23,907 nucleotides of DNA from an uncultured Eubacteriales bacterium (GCA_934446285.1 CAKSEI010000007.1:1-23907), one strand, 5' to 3'. Shown: positions 1 through 8,245, counted from the stretch's first letter. Program-made: numbers and translations. Notes: generated from the sequence alone by a model not told the origin.

Positions 1-67
1 ACATATACCGATATATATGCCGAGATAGGTGAGCTTGAGGTCATGCACTATTATCCCTTTGCGGAAT
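1..67. repeat. 67-bp block identical to 1086-1152
   Basis: Bases 1-67 are identical to 1086-1152, at the equivalent place in the two lipoprotein paralogues. Identity ends abruptly at base 68, after which the genes are clearly diverged. The left limit is unknown because the window starts inside the match. Confidence 0.95.
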
Positions 68-834
68 GGGGCAGTGACTATCGCAGGGTGAACCATAATA
101 CTACTCATTCTTTTTTCCTTTGTGAGAAAAACGGTGAGGAGAAAAACTGTGCAGTATTCATAGGCGAAAATGATTCGGCTTGTCTCATATGCCGTAACTC
201 AAAAGTTGAAAAAGTATACTTTAGCGGTTATATATGGGACTTTTCGAAAACGGATTTTTTGTTGAGCGACGATTATCCGCTTCCTGACACTCTTACCGAG
301 GGCATAGCGGAATTTGCTGATTACGATGACAAATCCGAACAGATAGCTGTAATTGACAACGGCATGGTTTTTAAATCCGCCGTACCGTTTGCAATAAAAG
401 AAAACCGGGCATACAGGCTCGGAGCAGACAAAATATTCAAAGTCGCTCCGGCAAAATATCCCGAAAATATTTTTCTGATTACAAACGGCATAGAGGTCAT
501 ACTTGAATCCATTAACGGCAAAGCAATCAATTATTTTATCAAGGCAAGCATAAATGAAGATGCAGCAACCGAGGTAGGTTACCGCGCGGTAGGAATAGAT
601 TTTTCACGCAAAGGTTCTCCGTTTTATGTAGCCGAAGAATTGACTGTAGATGAGTATATCGATAAAAAATATATACACGGAAGCAGCGCAATCATGATAA
701 GATATCTTGAGTGGTACTGGCTATTGGATGATGATGACCGTTCTAATGAAATAAAGGTCAAAATCAGAAAAAACAACGTCACCGCAATAAGCGAAGTAGC
801 AAAAATATTCAATGAAAAAGGGGATCTGAAATGA
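1..834 (+). CDS. Lipoprotein-family paralogue of unknown function, 5' end outside window
   Basis: The frame is open from base 1 and reads into the first in-frame ATG at 43 without a break. It aligns from its first codon with residues about 86 onward of the next gene, so it is the C-terminal 277 residues of a second copy whose start lies upstream. Shared islands include HYYPFAE, SACLICRN, GYIWDFSKT, GYRA(V/I)GIDFSR and TVDEY. By analogy with the neighbour, the missing part would hold a lipoprotein signal and a low-complexity linker; this is inference. Its TGA overlaps the next ATG (ATGA, 831-834), implying translational coupling. The DNA is AT-richer than most of the window. I recognise no enzymatic motif or named domain. 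ATG 43 is not the real start, because homology extends through it to the window edge. Confidence 0.8.
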   Translation, partial: TYTDIYAEIGELEVMHYYPFAEWGSDYRRVNHNTTHSFFLCEKNGEEKNCAVFIGENDSACLICRNSKVEKVYFSGYIWDFSKTDFLLSDDYPLPDTLTEGIAEFADYDDKSEQIAVIDNGMVFKSAVPFAIKENRAYRLGADKIFKVAPAKYPENIFLITNGIEVILESINGKAINYFIKASINEDAATEVGYRAVGIDFSRKGSPFYVAEELTVDEYIDKKYIHGSSAIMIRYLEWYWLLDDDDRSNEIKVKIRKNNVTAISEVAKIFNEKGDLK

Positions 835-1940
835 GAGGAAAAAATGTAATAAAAACAGCAGCGGCTGCGCTTGCTGCGGTTTTGCTCATCGGATGCGCGA
901 AAACAGAAGATCCCCGGAATACGGGCAGCACGATGGGAGAACCGGACGCAAGCGTAAGCGAACAAAACAGTGACGTTTTGCCGACGGACGGGAGCAGTAA
1001 TGCGCCCGAGCCTACGGACGTGACAGAACCTGCGGACGCTGCGGATGAGGACGCAGACTTATACAAGCTGCCGACTGTCATCGGCACATATACCGATATA
1101 TATGCCGAGATAGGTGAGCTTGAGGTCATGCACTATTATCCCTTTGCGGAATTTAACAGCGAAGAATACCATGTAAGCAACGACTCATTGCACACGCTTT
1201 TCCTTTGCGATGAAAACAACGAGGAAAAGAATTGCGCGATATTTATAGGGGAGGATAACTCCGCTTGTCTTATCTGCCGCAATTTAAGCGTTGAGAAGCT
1301 TTTGTTTGACGGATATATCTGGGACTTTTCAAAGACATTTTATTTAAACTTTAGATACCCAACATCGGAGTATCTGCACAAGAATATTGAAGAGCTTTCG
1401 GACTATAGCGACATATCCGACCAGCTTGCCGTCTTTGACGGAGGTATGGTATTCGATACATTTCCCATGCCTTTAGCCATAAAGGGAGACAAAGCATACA
1501 GGCTTGATAAAGGTATGCTCTTTTGTAGGCGTTTTTCAGATATGCCGGACAGCACTTATCTCATCTCAAACGGAACTGATTTTATGTTTGAAACCATTTC
1601 AAGCAATCATCTCGGTACTTCGGACTGTATCGCTCCGATTTTTGATGAAAATGCGGATATAGTAATAGGCTATCGCGCTATCGGAATAGACTTCTCTCGG
1701 GAAAACTCACCTTTCTACATAAAGAAAGAGATGACGGTAGACGAGTATATGGAAAAAAAGACTATACACGGAGACTGTGAGGAAGTAATCCAATTGCTTT
1801 CCGCCTGGGGGCCTATAGGTCAAATCGACGACGAATACGCCGAGAATTTCAAACGCCGTATAAGAGAGGAAAATGTCACTACAATAAGCAAAGCAGCAAG
1901 AATCCATAAAGAATTGGGGGATCGAAATGAGAGGAAATAA
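831..1940 (+). CDS. Putative surface lipoprotein, tandem paralogue of the preceding gene
   Basis: 369 residues. Residues 1-21 are a lipoprotein signal peptide with lipobox L19-I-G-C22, so the mature protein should be lipid-anchored outside the membrane. Residues about 23-78 are a Pro/Ser/Thr/Asp/Glu-rich linker. The rest is a globular domain shared with the preceding gene, containing HYYPFAE, CLICRN, GYIWDFSKT and GIDFSR. The ATG overlaps the previous stop (ATGA), with GGGG at 820-823 as ribosome binding site. Its TAA overlaps the next gene's ATG (TAATG, 1938-1942). The last four residues (NERK) come from reading, one frame off, a copy of the start region of another lipoprotein gene (see findings). 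Function is unknown; its position points to a surface role together with the SLH protein. Confidence 0.85.
   Translation: MRGKNVIKTAAAALAAVLLIGCAKTEDPRNTGSTMGEPDASVSEQNSDVLPTDGSSNAPEPTDVTEPADAADEDADLYKLPTVIGTYTDIYAEIGELEVMHYYPFAEFNSEEYHVSNDSLHTLFLCDENNEEKNCAIFIGEDNSACLICRNLSVEKLLFDGYIWDFSKTFYLNFRYPTSEYLHKNIEELSDYSDISDQLAVFDGGMVFDTFPMPLAIKGDKAYRLDKGMLFCRRFSDMPDSTYLISNGTDFMFETISSNHLGTSDCIAPIFDENADIVIGYRAIGIDFSRENSPFYIKKEMTVDEYMEKKTIHGDCEEVIQLLSAWGPIGQIDDEYAENFKRRIREENVTTISKAARIHKELGDRNERK
1086..1152. repeat. Second copy of the 67-bp identical block
   Basis: Partner of bases 1-67. It encodes the residues just after the acidic linker of the lipoprotein. Base 1153 (T) is the first mismatch against base 68 (G). 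Confidence 0.95.
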
Positions 1941-1942
1941 TG
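1924..1942 (+). other. Remnant of a third lipoprotein start region
   Basis: GAAATGAGAGGAAATAATG matches the start region of the second lipoprotein gene (828-846) at 18 of 19 positions. The preceding GGGGATC also matches (820-826 and 1917-1923), apart from one missing T. The vestigial ATG at 1927 opens only a short reading frame. Its AGAGG now serves as ribosome binding site for the SLH gene. Confidence 0.75.
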
Positions 1943-4717
1943 AACTTAGAAAAAAGATTACAAACACTGGTAAACTATTTTACCAAAGAACATTACTACT
2001 GGGACGAGAATATACTTGTCCGGCTTGACAGCGGTACGCTCGGGACTTCATCAATATGTGGCAAATCAAGCGCGTTCCCGTATGTTGGAGCAGAAGAATG
2101 TCACGGCTTCGCACAGCTTATAATCGGACTTATCACAGGCTATAAATTCAATATAGCAACCGATGAAATAACATCTAAAGCCTTGTCATCACATTTGAAT
2201 CAGAATATATACGAAGTGTACACTCGTGCATATTCTGAATTTTATCCGTTCAAGCTGGACGGAACAGTCTTCAAAAATGTTGACGCGAACGGTTTTCATC
2301 TCAAAGTCGGAGATTTTATAAGACTTCCGGAACTCACACTCGCTTCCGGAAACCTTTCTCCGGAGCATTCAGCCATTGTAACATCGATTGTCTCAAGCGG
2401 GGGCAGAAACAAAGTAACATGCCTACAGAATATAAACGGAGCAGAATACGGGATAATCAACACTTACTTCAATGTTAATTCCAATGAGGTTACAACATAT
2501 GAGGATGGGCTGATAAGCAATTGCTTATACATCGTCCGCGTAAGAGACAGTTACATGAACAGCCTGAGCACACGGCAGATAACTCTCACCCGCGACGGGG
2601 TAAGTGAGACTGTCGAGGAATTGCCGGGGACGAGATTTTTCAATCTGCCCGAATATACCGACGCCTACGGCGACAAATACATATGGCGCGACGGCAGCGG
2701 CAACGCCGTGGAGAACGGCTCGCCCGTCGGGGATATTTATTCGCTCACCGCGAACATGGTGCGGGTCACGCTTTCCTATCAGACGAACGGGGCGGGCAGC
2801 ATAGCCTCGAAAACTTATAAAAAAGGAACGGCTATCGGGACTCTGCCGAGTCTCAGCCGGACGGGATATAAGTTTGACGGGTGGTTCGCAAACGCAGCCT
2901 GCACGGTAAAGGTCAGCGCCTCAACGGTCATCACGTCGGATATGACGATATACGCCGGGTGGACAAGGCTGTATCTCGTAACCTACGACCTCAGGGGCGG
3001 TCAGCCTGTAACACAGTTCGGTGCGCAATATACCGAAAAGGGCAGCTACACCGTCAAATGGGTAATGCCGTCAAAGGACGGTTATTACTTCAAGGGATGG
3101 AAGTGCGGCTCGAAATATCTCTATCCCGGGGACAGCATAAGCGTTTCGGCGGACACGACCCTTACCGCGCAATGGACGGACGTAATCGCCGCCGTTACCT
3201 TTGACCTTACGTCCGTCGGAGGCGGGATTTCGCATCAATGGCTGACTTACGGCAGCGGAATTGTATTAAGAAATTCGTCATATCAGATAGACCGTACATG
3301 CATTAACTTCCCCGACTGCGGAGGATATGCCGATTGGTACGAGAAAAATCCCTCGGATACGGATTTCAACTCGGGAGCGCAATATATCAGACTGCGCAAT
3401 TTCACCGTATATCCCGACGTTTATATTCGCCCGGTCAGACGCGCGATATATTATACCGAGGCGGGCGAGGTTTTCTATGACCAGCATGTAAGAAGCGGTG
3501 AAAAGGTGTATGTACCGTCGGAAATGCCCGAGAAGAGCGGATATTGCTTTGCGGGATGGTCATCGCGGATAGGCGACACTCTCCCGACACATGCACCCGG
3601 CATGGAGCTGAACTGCGATGGCGGCAAGGTCTACGAGTTTTATCCCGTATGGAGAAATGACGCATATGTAATCCGCTATGACTCAGGCTTTGATGACAAT
3701 GCAGGGCAAATGCCGATATGGCAGCTCATGGATAAATACTATCTCTCGCTGTGCATCACATCGACCGCACTCGAGAAAACGGGATACAGGTTCACGGGTT
3801 GGCACACGGACGACACCCGCGCGGACAAGAGAGACTACTGCCTCGGGGACGAATTGTCCGTGCCGAACGGCTTTACCCGATTGGACACGAGCACTCCCGA
3901 GGAGAGGTACATAGTGCTTACGGCGCAGTGGGAGAAGTTATCCTACGATGTAACCCTTGAGAGCGCCGACAATACGGTGAAGAAAGTCATTTCCTGCCGA
4001 TATAATGAGAAATACGGACACAGGGATGTTTTCGAGAGCAGCGAGCTTGAAAAGCCGTCGGGATATTATTTTGATTATTTCTTTGACGGAGAAAGGCTTG
4101 TCTGCCCCGAGAGCACCGTGGAGAGAGCAGAAGCTCACAGCCTCGTGCTGCGCAAGACAGAGCCTATCGCGGAGTACAAAAAGAAGTGGTACGGGCGCGA
4201 TGTCACTCTCGCTAAGCGCTACGGAATAACCGACGGGACTATGCCCGACAGCAATGCCACACGCGGTCAGACGATAACCGTGCTCCATCGGCTCGCCGGC
4301 TCACCGACGGCGGGAACAAATCCGTTCATAGACCTGCGCGGAGGATATGCGGACGAGCCTGTATCATGGGCATACGGACACGGTATAGCAAAGGGCGGCA
4401 ACGGGTACTTTAATCCGAATGACGACCTGACCCGCACGGGCGCGGTGCTCTTCGTATACAGATTTTGCAAGGCGTTCGGCTTTGACATGACCCTCACGTC
4501 GAGCGACACACTCGACGGTTTTTCCGACACGGCTGCCATCGCGGCGCTGTCAACGGAAGCAAAAACGGCATTCAGATGGTGCGTCAAGCAGGGAATAATC
4601 GCGGGCACGGGCTCAAAGCTCGAGCCGGACGGGCTCTTCACCCGCGCGCAGCTCGCAAAGGTTGCCGTCAAGCTGCACCGAATGCTCGTATACGCGGGAA
4701 TTATCACCGCCGCATAA
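1940..4717 (+). CDS. Cysteine-peptidase-like / B-repeat / SLH-domain protein without signal peptide
   Basis: 925 residues. Residues 1-205 resemble a papain-fold (CHAP or NlpC/P60-like) module: C54 in AEECHGFAQL and H143 in PEHSAIV would be the catalytic pair (inference from motif shape). Residues about 275-670 hold InlB/Flg_new-type B-repeats with the typical GY.F.GW and T..AQW signatures (GYKFDGW, GYYFKGW, GYRFTGW). Residues about 749-915 are three SLH domains, normally used to bind secondary cell-wall polymer. The N-terminus has no hydrophobic export signal, and an in-frame TGA at 1928-1930 rules out an upstream start. AGAGG at 1930-1934 is the ribosome binding site. Composition changes near 2580, at the end of the peptidase-like domain: 19 of 60 bases are G/C at 2161-2220 but 36 of 60 at 2701-2760. 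Domain calls are firm for SLH and B-repeats, tentative for the peptidase. Confidence 0.85.
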   Translation: MNLEKRLQTLVNYFTKEHYYWDENILVRLDSGTLGTSSICGKSSAFPYVGAEECHGFAQLIIGLITGYKFNIATDEITSKALSSHLNQNIYEVYTRAYSEFYPFKLDGTVFKNVDANGFHLKVGDFIRLPELTLASGNLSPEHSAIVTSIVSSGGRNKVTCLQNINGAEYGIINTYFNVNSNEVTTYEDGLISNCLYIVRVRDSYMNSLSTRQITLTRDGVSETVEELPGTRFFNLPEYTDAYGDKYIWRDGSGNAVENGSPVGDIYSLTANMVRVTLSYQTNGAGSIASKTYKKGTAIGTLPSLSRTGYKFDGWFANAACTVKVSASTVITSDMTIYAGWTRLYLVTYDLRGGQPVTQFGAQYTEKGSYTVKWVMPSKDGYYFKGWKCGSKYLYPGDSISVSADTTLTAQWTDVIAAVTFDLTSVGGGISHQWLTYGSGIVLRNSSYQIDRTCINFPDCGGYADWYEKNPSDTDFNSGAQYIRLRNFTVYPDVYIRPVRRAIYYTEAGEVFYDQHVRSGEKVYVPSEMPEKSGYCFAGWSSRIGDTLPTHAPGMELNCDGGKVYEFYPVWRNDAYVIRYDSGFDDNAGQMPIWQLMDKYYLSLCITSTALEKTGYRFTGWHTDDTRADKRDYCLGDELSVPNGFTRLDTSTPEERYIVLTAQWEKLSYDVTLESADNTVKKVISCRYNEKYGHRDVFESSELEKPSGYYFDYFFDGERLVCPESTVERAEAHSLVLRKTEPIAEYKKKWYGRDVTLAKRYGITDGTMPDSNATRGQTITVLHRLAGSPTAGTNPFIDLRGGYADEPVSWAYGHGIAKGGNGYFNPNDDLTRTGAVLFVYRFCKAFGFDMTLTSSDTLDGFSDTAAIAALSTEAKTAFRWCVKQGIIAGTGSKLEPDGLFTRAQLAKVAVKLHRMLVYAGIITAA

Positions 4718-4748
4718 CCCCGCACGGCACGTAGTTATAGGCAAGATA

Positions 4749-4781
4749 AAGGAGAAAACCTCTGCGCAAGGTTTTCTCCTT
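4749..4781. terminator. Bidirectional terminator-like hairpin between convergent genes
   Basis: Perfect 13-bp inverted repeat AAGGAGAAAACCT / AGGTTTTCTCCTT with a 7-nt loop (4762-4768). It lies 31 bp after the SLH gene stop and about 67 bp beyond the end of the convergent GH10 gene, so it could end both transcripts. Neither side has a long uninterrupted T-run, so termination strength is uncertain. Nearly the same hairpin recurs at 13193. Confidence 0.6.
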
Positions 4782-4783
4782 AC

Positions 4784-4847
4784 GAGCTTTTCCCGAAAAA
4801 GCTCGGCAAAAGCTTTAAATAAAAGGGGAGCGAGCGCGTTCCTCCCG
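4784..4847 (+). repeat. Degenerate copy of the modular intergenic repeat
   Basis: Hairpin GAGCTTTT / AAAAGCTC (4784-4804, loop CCCGA) is followed from about 4809 by a diverged version of the 51-nt module: AAATAA, then GGGGAGCGAGCGCGTTCC. It ends at the stop codon of the convergent GH10 gene. Order and content match the copies at 13259 and 16353. Confidence 0.6.
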
Positions 4848-6185
4848 CTATATCACTATCGTGACTTCTCCGCCGTGCGAGCTGTCGAGCGTTACGCTGC
4901 GTCTGTATCCGGAGTGTTCGGCGCTTATTTCATACTCACCGAAAAATCCTCTCTCCCGTGCGCAGCCGTCATCGCCCGTGACCGCCGTCACGTCCGTGTG
5001 CCACTTCTTGTTTATCAGGTGATAAAGCCTGCGGTACGCGGGCTTTGGCGTCATGTCAAAGCGCACAAGTCCGCCGTAGTAAACATTCTCCCCGAGGCTC
5101 ATATTTCCGAGCGAGGCGGCAATCTTCTCAGGTGAGGGGTCGTCGACATGCGCATATCCGTCGACGGTATTCCAGTATATTATCTGCTCGACAGACGGAT
5201 GAGAAAACCACAGAGTATAGAGGTTTTCTATTATATCTGCCTGCACCTCCTCGTCCTCGCGGTCGTGTGACCATGCGGGGACGGTAATCTCGGTCATCTG
5301 CAGAGGCTTGCCGAAGCCCGCATAAAGCTCCGTCTGTGCGGCTATATTGCGAGGGTCGTAGTACTCGCGCGTATCTGAGTATTCGTTCTCGCGCGAGCCG
5401 CAGAACATATGGTACTGCATCCCTATCGCGTCTATGCGCAGCCCCTCGTCAAAGCCCTTTCGCAGATACTTATAATACTTGCTCTGCTCGCCCCCTTTCC
5501 ACGAGAGGTGGGTAAATTCGTTTACCGTGATTTCGTTGTCGGGGAAAAGCTCATCAGCCGTTTTCATGCACCACTCAAGATAGTCCGGCTCATGATAAAA
5601 TGCAGTTCTGCCCGCCGCCCAGTCAAGCTCGTTTGTGACCTCAATGGTATGTATTCTGCCCGCATAAAGCCGCGACACCTGCTCCATGCGCTCTCTCAGC
5701 GCTTTTTTTATCTCGCAGACGGACTTGTCATAAAGCCAGCCCGGAAAAAATCTTTCGTAAGCGAGGGCGTGCTCACGCGGCTCTATACCGTATTTTTCGC
5801 AAAATTCAAGGCAAAGGTCGATGGGCGGACGACGGTACATACGCTCGCTGTCCTTATTATATCGCAGGCAGCCGGGGCGCGGCTCTGTCGCATTCCAATA
5901 AAACGGCAGGGTCGCCATGTTGAAAAGGTCACGAAAATACTTTTCGTACTGCTTGTTCTTCTCATCGCTCTCAAGCTCACCGAGCATAAAGAGATTTGCG
6001 CCGAAGCGGAACGAATGCCTCTTTTGCCTGATGCGGACGAGCGCGCCGGGCAGCACCTCGCCGTCCGAATTCTTTACCGTCACGGTAATATCGCCTTTGC
6101 GGTACTTTTCGATATTCGCCCTCGCTCTTTCGATTATATCGCTGTGCTCAGTGAAAAGGTCGGTTACCTTTCTGCGGTTTAACAT
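4848..6185 (-). CDS. GH10-family glycoside hydrolase (xylanase-like), predicted cytoplasmic
   Basis: 445 residues. A short N-terminal beta-sandwich-like segment (about 30-65) leads into a GH10 TIM barrel. The acid/base is E186 in EVTNELDW and the nucleophile E299 in QMTEITVPAW; FYWNATEPRPG (95-105) is the family's early-barrel signature. Residues about 400-445 look like a small C-terminal beta domain. GH10 enzymes usually cleave beta-1,4-xylan or xylo-oligosaccharides. With no signal peptide, this one probably acts inside the cell on imported oligosaccharides (inference). AGGAG precedes the ATG. It is the last gene of a three-gene operon, 24 nt after the PLP-enzyme gene. The exact substrate cannot be read from the sequence. 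Confidence 0.85.
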   Translation of the reverse strand: MLNRRKVTDLFTEHSDIIERARANIEKYRKGDITVTVKNSDGEVLPGALVRIRQKRHSFRFGANLFMLGELESDEKNKQYEKYFRDLFNMATLPFYWNATEPRPGCLRYNKDSERMYRRPPIDLCLEFCEKYGIEPREHALAYERFFPGWLYDKSVCEIKKALRERMEQVSRLYAGRIHTIEVTNELDWAAGRTAFYHEPDYLEWCMKTADELFPDNEITVNEFTHLSWKGGEQSKYYKYLRKGFDEGLRIDAIGMQYHMFCGSRENEYSDTREYYDPRNIAAQTELYAGFGKPLQMTEITVPAWSHDREDEEVQADIIENLYTLWFSHPSVEQIIYWNTVDGYAHVDDPSPEKIAASLGNMSLGENVYYGGLVRFDMTPKPAYRRLYHLINKKWHTDVTAVTGDDGCARERGFFGEYEISAEHSGYRRSVTLDSSHGGEVTIVI

Positions 6186-6209
6186 ATTTTTTTCTCCTGT
6201 AAGCGGAAT

Positions 6210-7373
6210 TTAATTTCTGTATTTTGCAGCTCCCGTGAAGAAGCGCTCGAGTGCGTCCGCGAGGATCGTGCGCGGGCAGGCGGCATTGATTCTCACAAAG
6301 CCCTCTCCCGCCTCTCCGTACTGTGCGCCGTCCGAGATAAAAAGCCCCGTCTCACGCCTCAGAAATTCGGTGAAAGCCCTGCTGTCGCGGACGAAAGCCG
6401 TGCAGTCTGCCCAGAGAAGATAAGTCGCCTCGCCGTTCACAAGGCGTACCTCGGGCATTCTCCCGCGGAAGAAATCTGCAGCATATTTCCTGTTGCCGCT
6501 TATATATCCGCGCAATTCATCAAGCCACTCTCCGCCGTTCACAAAGGCAGCCTCGGCGGCACATACGGCAAAGACGTTCGGCTCTGCCGCCTCGTCGGTA
6601 TTCAGGGCGCGCCATATCTTATGAAAAAGGAACGGCTCGGGCACATACACTGCGGCACTCTGCAGTCCCGCTATATTAAATGCCTTTGTGGGCGCAATGC
6701 ACGTGATGCTGTTCATGCGGCATTCGTCCGAGACGGAGGCAAACGGTACATATTCCCTGCCCGGCTCGGTAATATCGCAGTGAATTTCATCGGAGATAAC
6801 GGTCACATGATATTTCGCGCACAGTCTGCCAATCTCGGAAAGCGTCTCCCGCTCCCATATTTTCCCGACGGGATTGTGCGGATTGCATAATATCATAAGC
6901 GTCGTCTGCGGGTTGCGAAGACCCGCCTCGAGCGCCTCAAAGTCTATGCCGTATTCTCCCCCGTCATACGTGAGCGGGCATTCGAGTACACGCGCACCGT
7001 TATTTATTACGGAGTTAAAGAAAATATTATACACGGGCGTAAGCAGCAGGACGTTTTCATTAGGTGTCGTGAGCTTTCTCACTATGCTTGATATCGCGGG
7101 GACTATCCCCGTGCAGAACATCAGCCTTTCCCTGTCCATTAGAAGCCCGTGACGCTCTCTCCACCACCCGATATATGCGTCGTACCATCCGTCGTCGGGT
7201 TCTGTATAGCCGTATATGCCGTGAGCGGCGCGATGCTCTATCGCCTCTTTCACCTCTGGAGCAGTCTCAAAATCCATGTCCGCTACCCAGAGCGGCAGCT
7301 CACCCTCGCCCACGTTCCACTTGAGCGAGCCTGTGCCCCTGCGATTTACGGGCGTGTCGAAATCGTACTTCAC
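6210..7373 (-). CDS. MalY/PatB-family PLP-dependent C-S lyase / aminotransferase
   Basis: 387 residues, fold-type I PLP enzyme of the MalY/PatB branch. The N-terminus has the family signature (FDTPVNRRGTGSLKW, then PLWVADMDF). N164-PHNP binds cofactor, D195 in SDEIHCD faces the pyridine nitrogen, and K230 in APTKAFNIAGL is the Schiff-base lysine. Such enzymes are typically cystathionine or cysteine-S-conjugate beta-lyases. The start is GTG at 7373, overlapping the upstream TGA (GTGA) with GGAGG seven bases before it. The ATG at 7380 is in another frame. Tight coupling to a DUF3737 gene suggests joint regulation, but the biochemical link to the GH10 enzyme is unclear. Confidence 0.88.
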   Translation of the reverse strand: MKYDFDTPVNRRGTGSLKWNVGEGELPLWVADMDFETAPEVKEAIEHRAAHGIYGYTEPDDGWYDAYIGWWRERHGLLMDRERLMFCTGIVPAISSIVRKLTTPNENVLLLTPVYNIFFNSVINNGARVLECPLTYDGGEYGIDFEALEAGLRNPQTTLMILCNPHNPVGKIWERETLSEIGRLCAKYHVTVISDEIHCDITEPGREYVPFASVSDECRMNSITCIAPTKAFNIAGLQSAAVYVPEPFLFHKIWRALNTDEAAEPNVFAVCAAEAAFVNGGEWLDELRGYISGNRKYAADFFRGRMPEVRLVNGEATYLLWADCTAFVRDSRAFTEFLRRETGLFISDGAQYGEAGEGFVRINAACPRTILADALERFFTGAAKYRN

Positions 7374-8245
7374 CTTTCATCCTCCGACTTGTTTTTGTAA
7401 ATTATCTTTGTTTTTCCGGGGTCAACCCTGTCGCGCTCGACCGTAAGAGTTCCTATGCTGTCGGCGCGTATAACGCCGCCCGAGGGATTTAAAACGCTGT
7501 CCACTCCGCCGTCGATATCCGCATCCACCGTCGAATATTCAAAGGCAAGTGTGGTATTAAGCAGCTTGCAGTTCTTCATCGTAAGGTTGTCTATATAGCA
7601 AAGCCCCTGCAGGCTCTCTATCGTGCAGTCGACAAGAGTAAGGTTCTTCGCGTTCCACCCGAGGTACTCTCCCGAGATAAACGAATTGTATACCGTGACA
7701 TTCTCGCTGTTCCAGAACGCATCCTTCGAGAGCAGGCGGCTGTTCCGTATGACTGCATTCTTCACGCCGTCAAAGGAGTAGTTGCCGTAGAGTGTAAGTC
7801 GCGAGACGGTCATATTCTCGGAATTCATGGCAAAATAATCGCCCTTTGCGGTGACGCGCTCGAGCGTAACCCCGCTGCAGCTCCATATGGTCTCGGCAGC
7901 GTCGGAGAATGACACGTCGGTAAGTGTAAGAGAAGTACACCTGCGGAAATTCTTCGGCGCTTCTATTGCACAGCCGGAAAGGCTTATATTCGATGAATAC
8001 CACACCCCGGCGCGCGCCATGTCAAACCATGTGCAGTCCGTTCCCGTGACGTTTTTCGTATACCATAGCGGATACTTCCACTTGAACATGCATCCGCGCA
8101 TAACGATATCGGAGCACTCCTTGAGAGGCGACTCGCCGTCGGCAAATATGCAGTCGTTTATACTCACGCCGTGCACATCAAAGAGTGCGCGCTCACCCGT
8201 AAGCAGCGCACGGTTATATTCTTTTTTACAGTCGTTTTCTTTCAT
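7370..8245 (-). CDS. DUF3737-family right-handed beta-helix protein
   Basis: 291 residues. Signature blocks of the DUF3737 family are visible: TGERALF (16-22), GESPLKE (37-43), KWKYPLWY (55-62), then regularly spaced short beta-strand segments rich in Asn, Cys and Ser typical of a parallel beta-helix (DAFWNSENVTVYNS, GEYLGWN, QGLCYIDNL). The family has no established activity that I know of. There is no signal peptide. AAAGGA lies about 8 nt before the ATG. First gene of the leftward operon, driven by the extended -10 promoter at 8286-8294. Confidence 0.85.
   Translation of the reverse strand: MKENDCKKEYNRALLTGERALFDVHGVSINDCIFADGESPLKECSDIVMRGCMFKWKYPLWYTKNVTGTDCTWFDMARAGVWYSSNISLSGCAIEAPKNFRRCTSLTLTDVSFSDAAETIWSCSGVTLERVTAKGDYFAMNSENMTVSRLTLYGNYSFDGVKNAVIRNSRLLSKDAFWNSENVTVYNSFISGEYLGWNAKNLTLVDCTIESLQGLCYIDNLTMKNCKLLNTTLAFEYSTVDADIDGGVDSVLNPSGGVIRADSIGTLTVERDRVDPGKTKIIYKNKSEDER

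Noticed and set aside
1927..2030. Short reading frame from the relic ATG at 1927
   Set aside because: It ends after about 33 codons and encodes no signal peptide beyond the first few residues shared with the lipoprotein; kept as a relic, not a gene.
7378..7380. ATG as start of the MalY/PatB-type gene
   Set aside because: It is in a different frame; the GTG at 7373 has GGAGG at the right distance and begins the conserved N-terminus.
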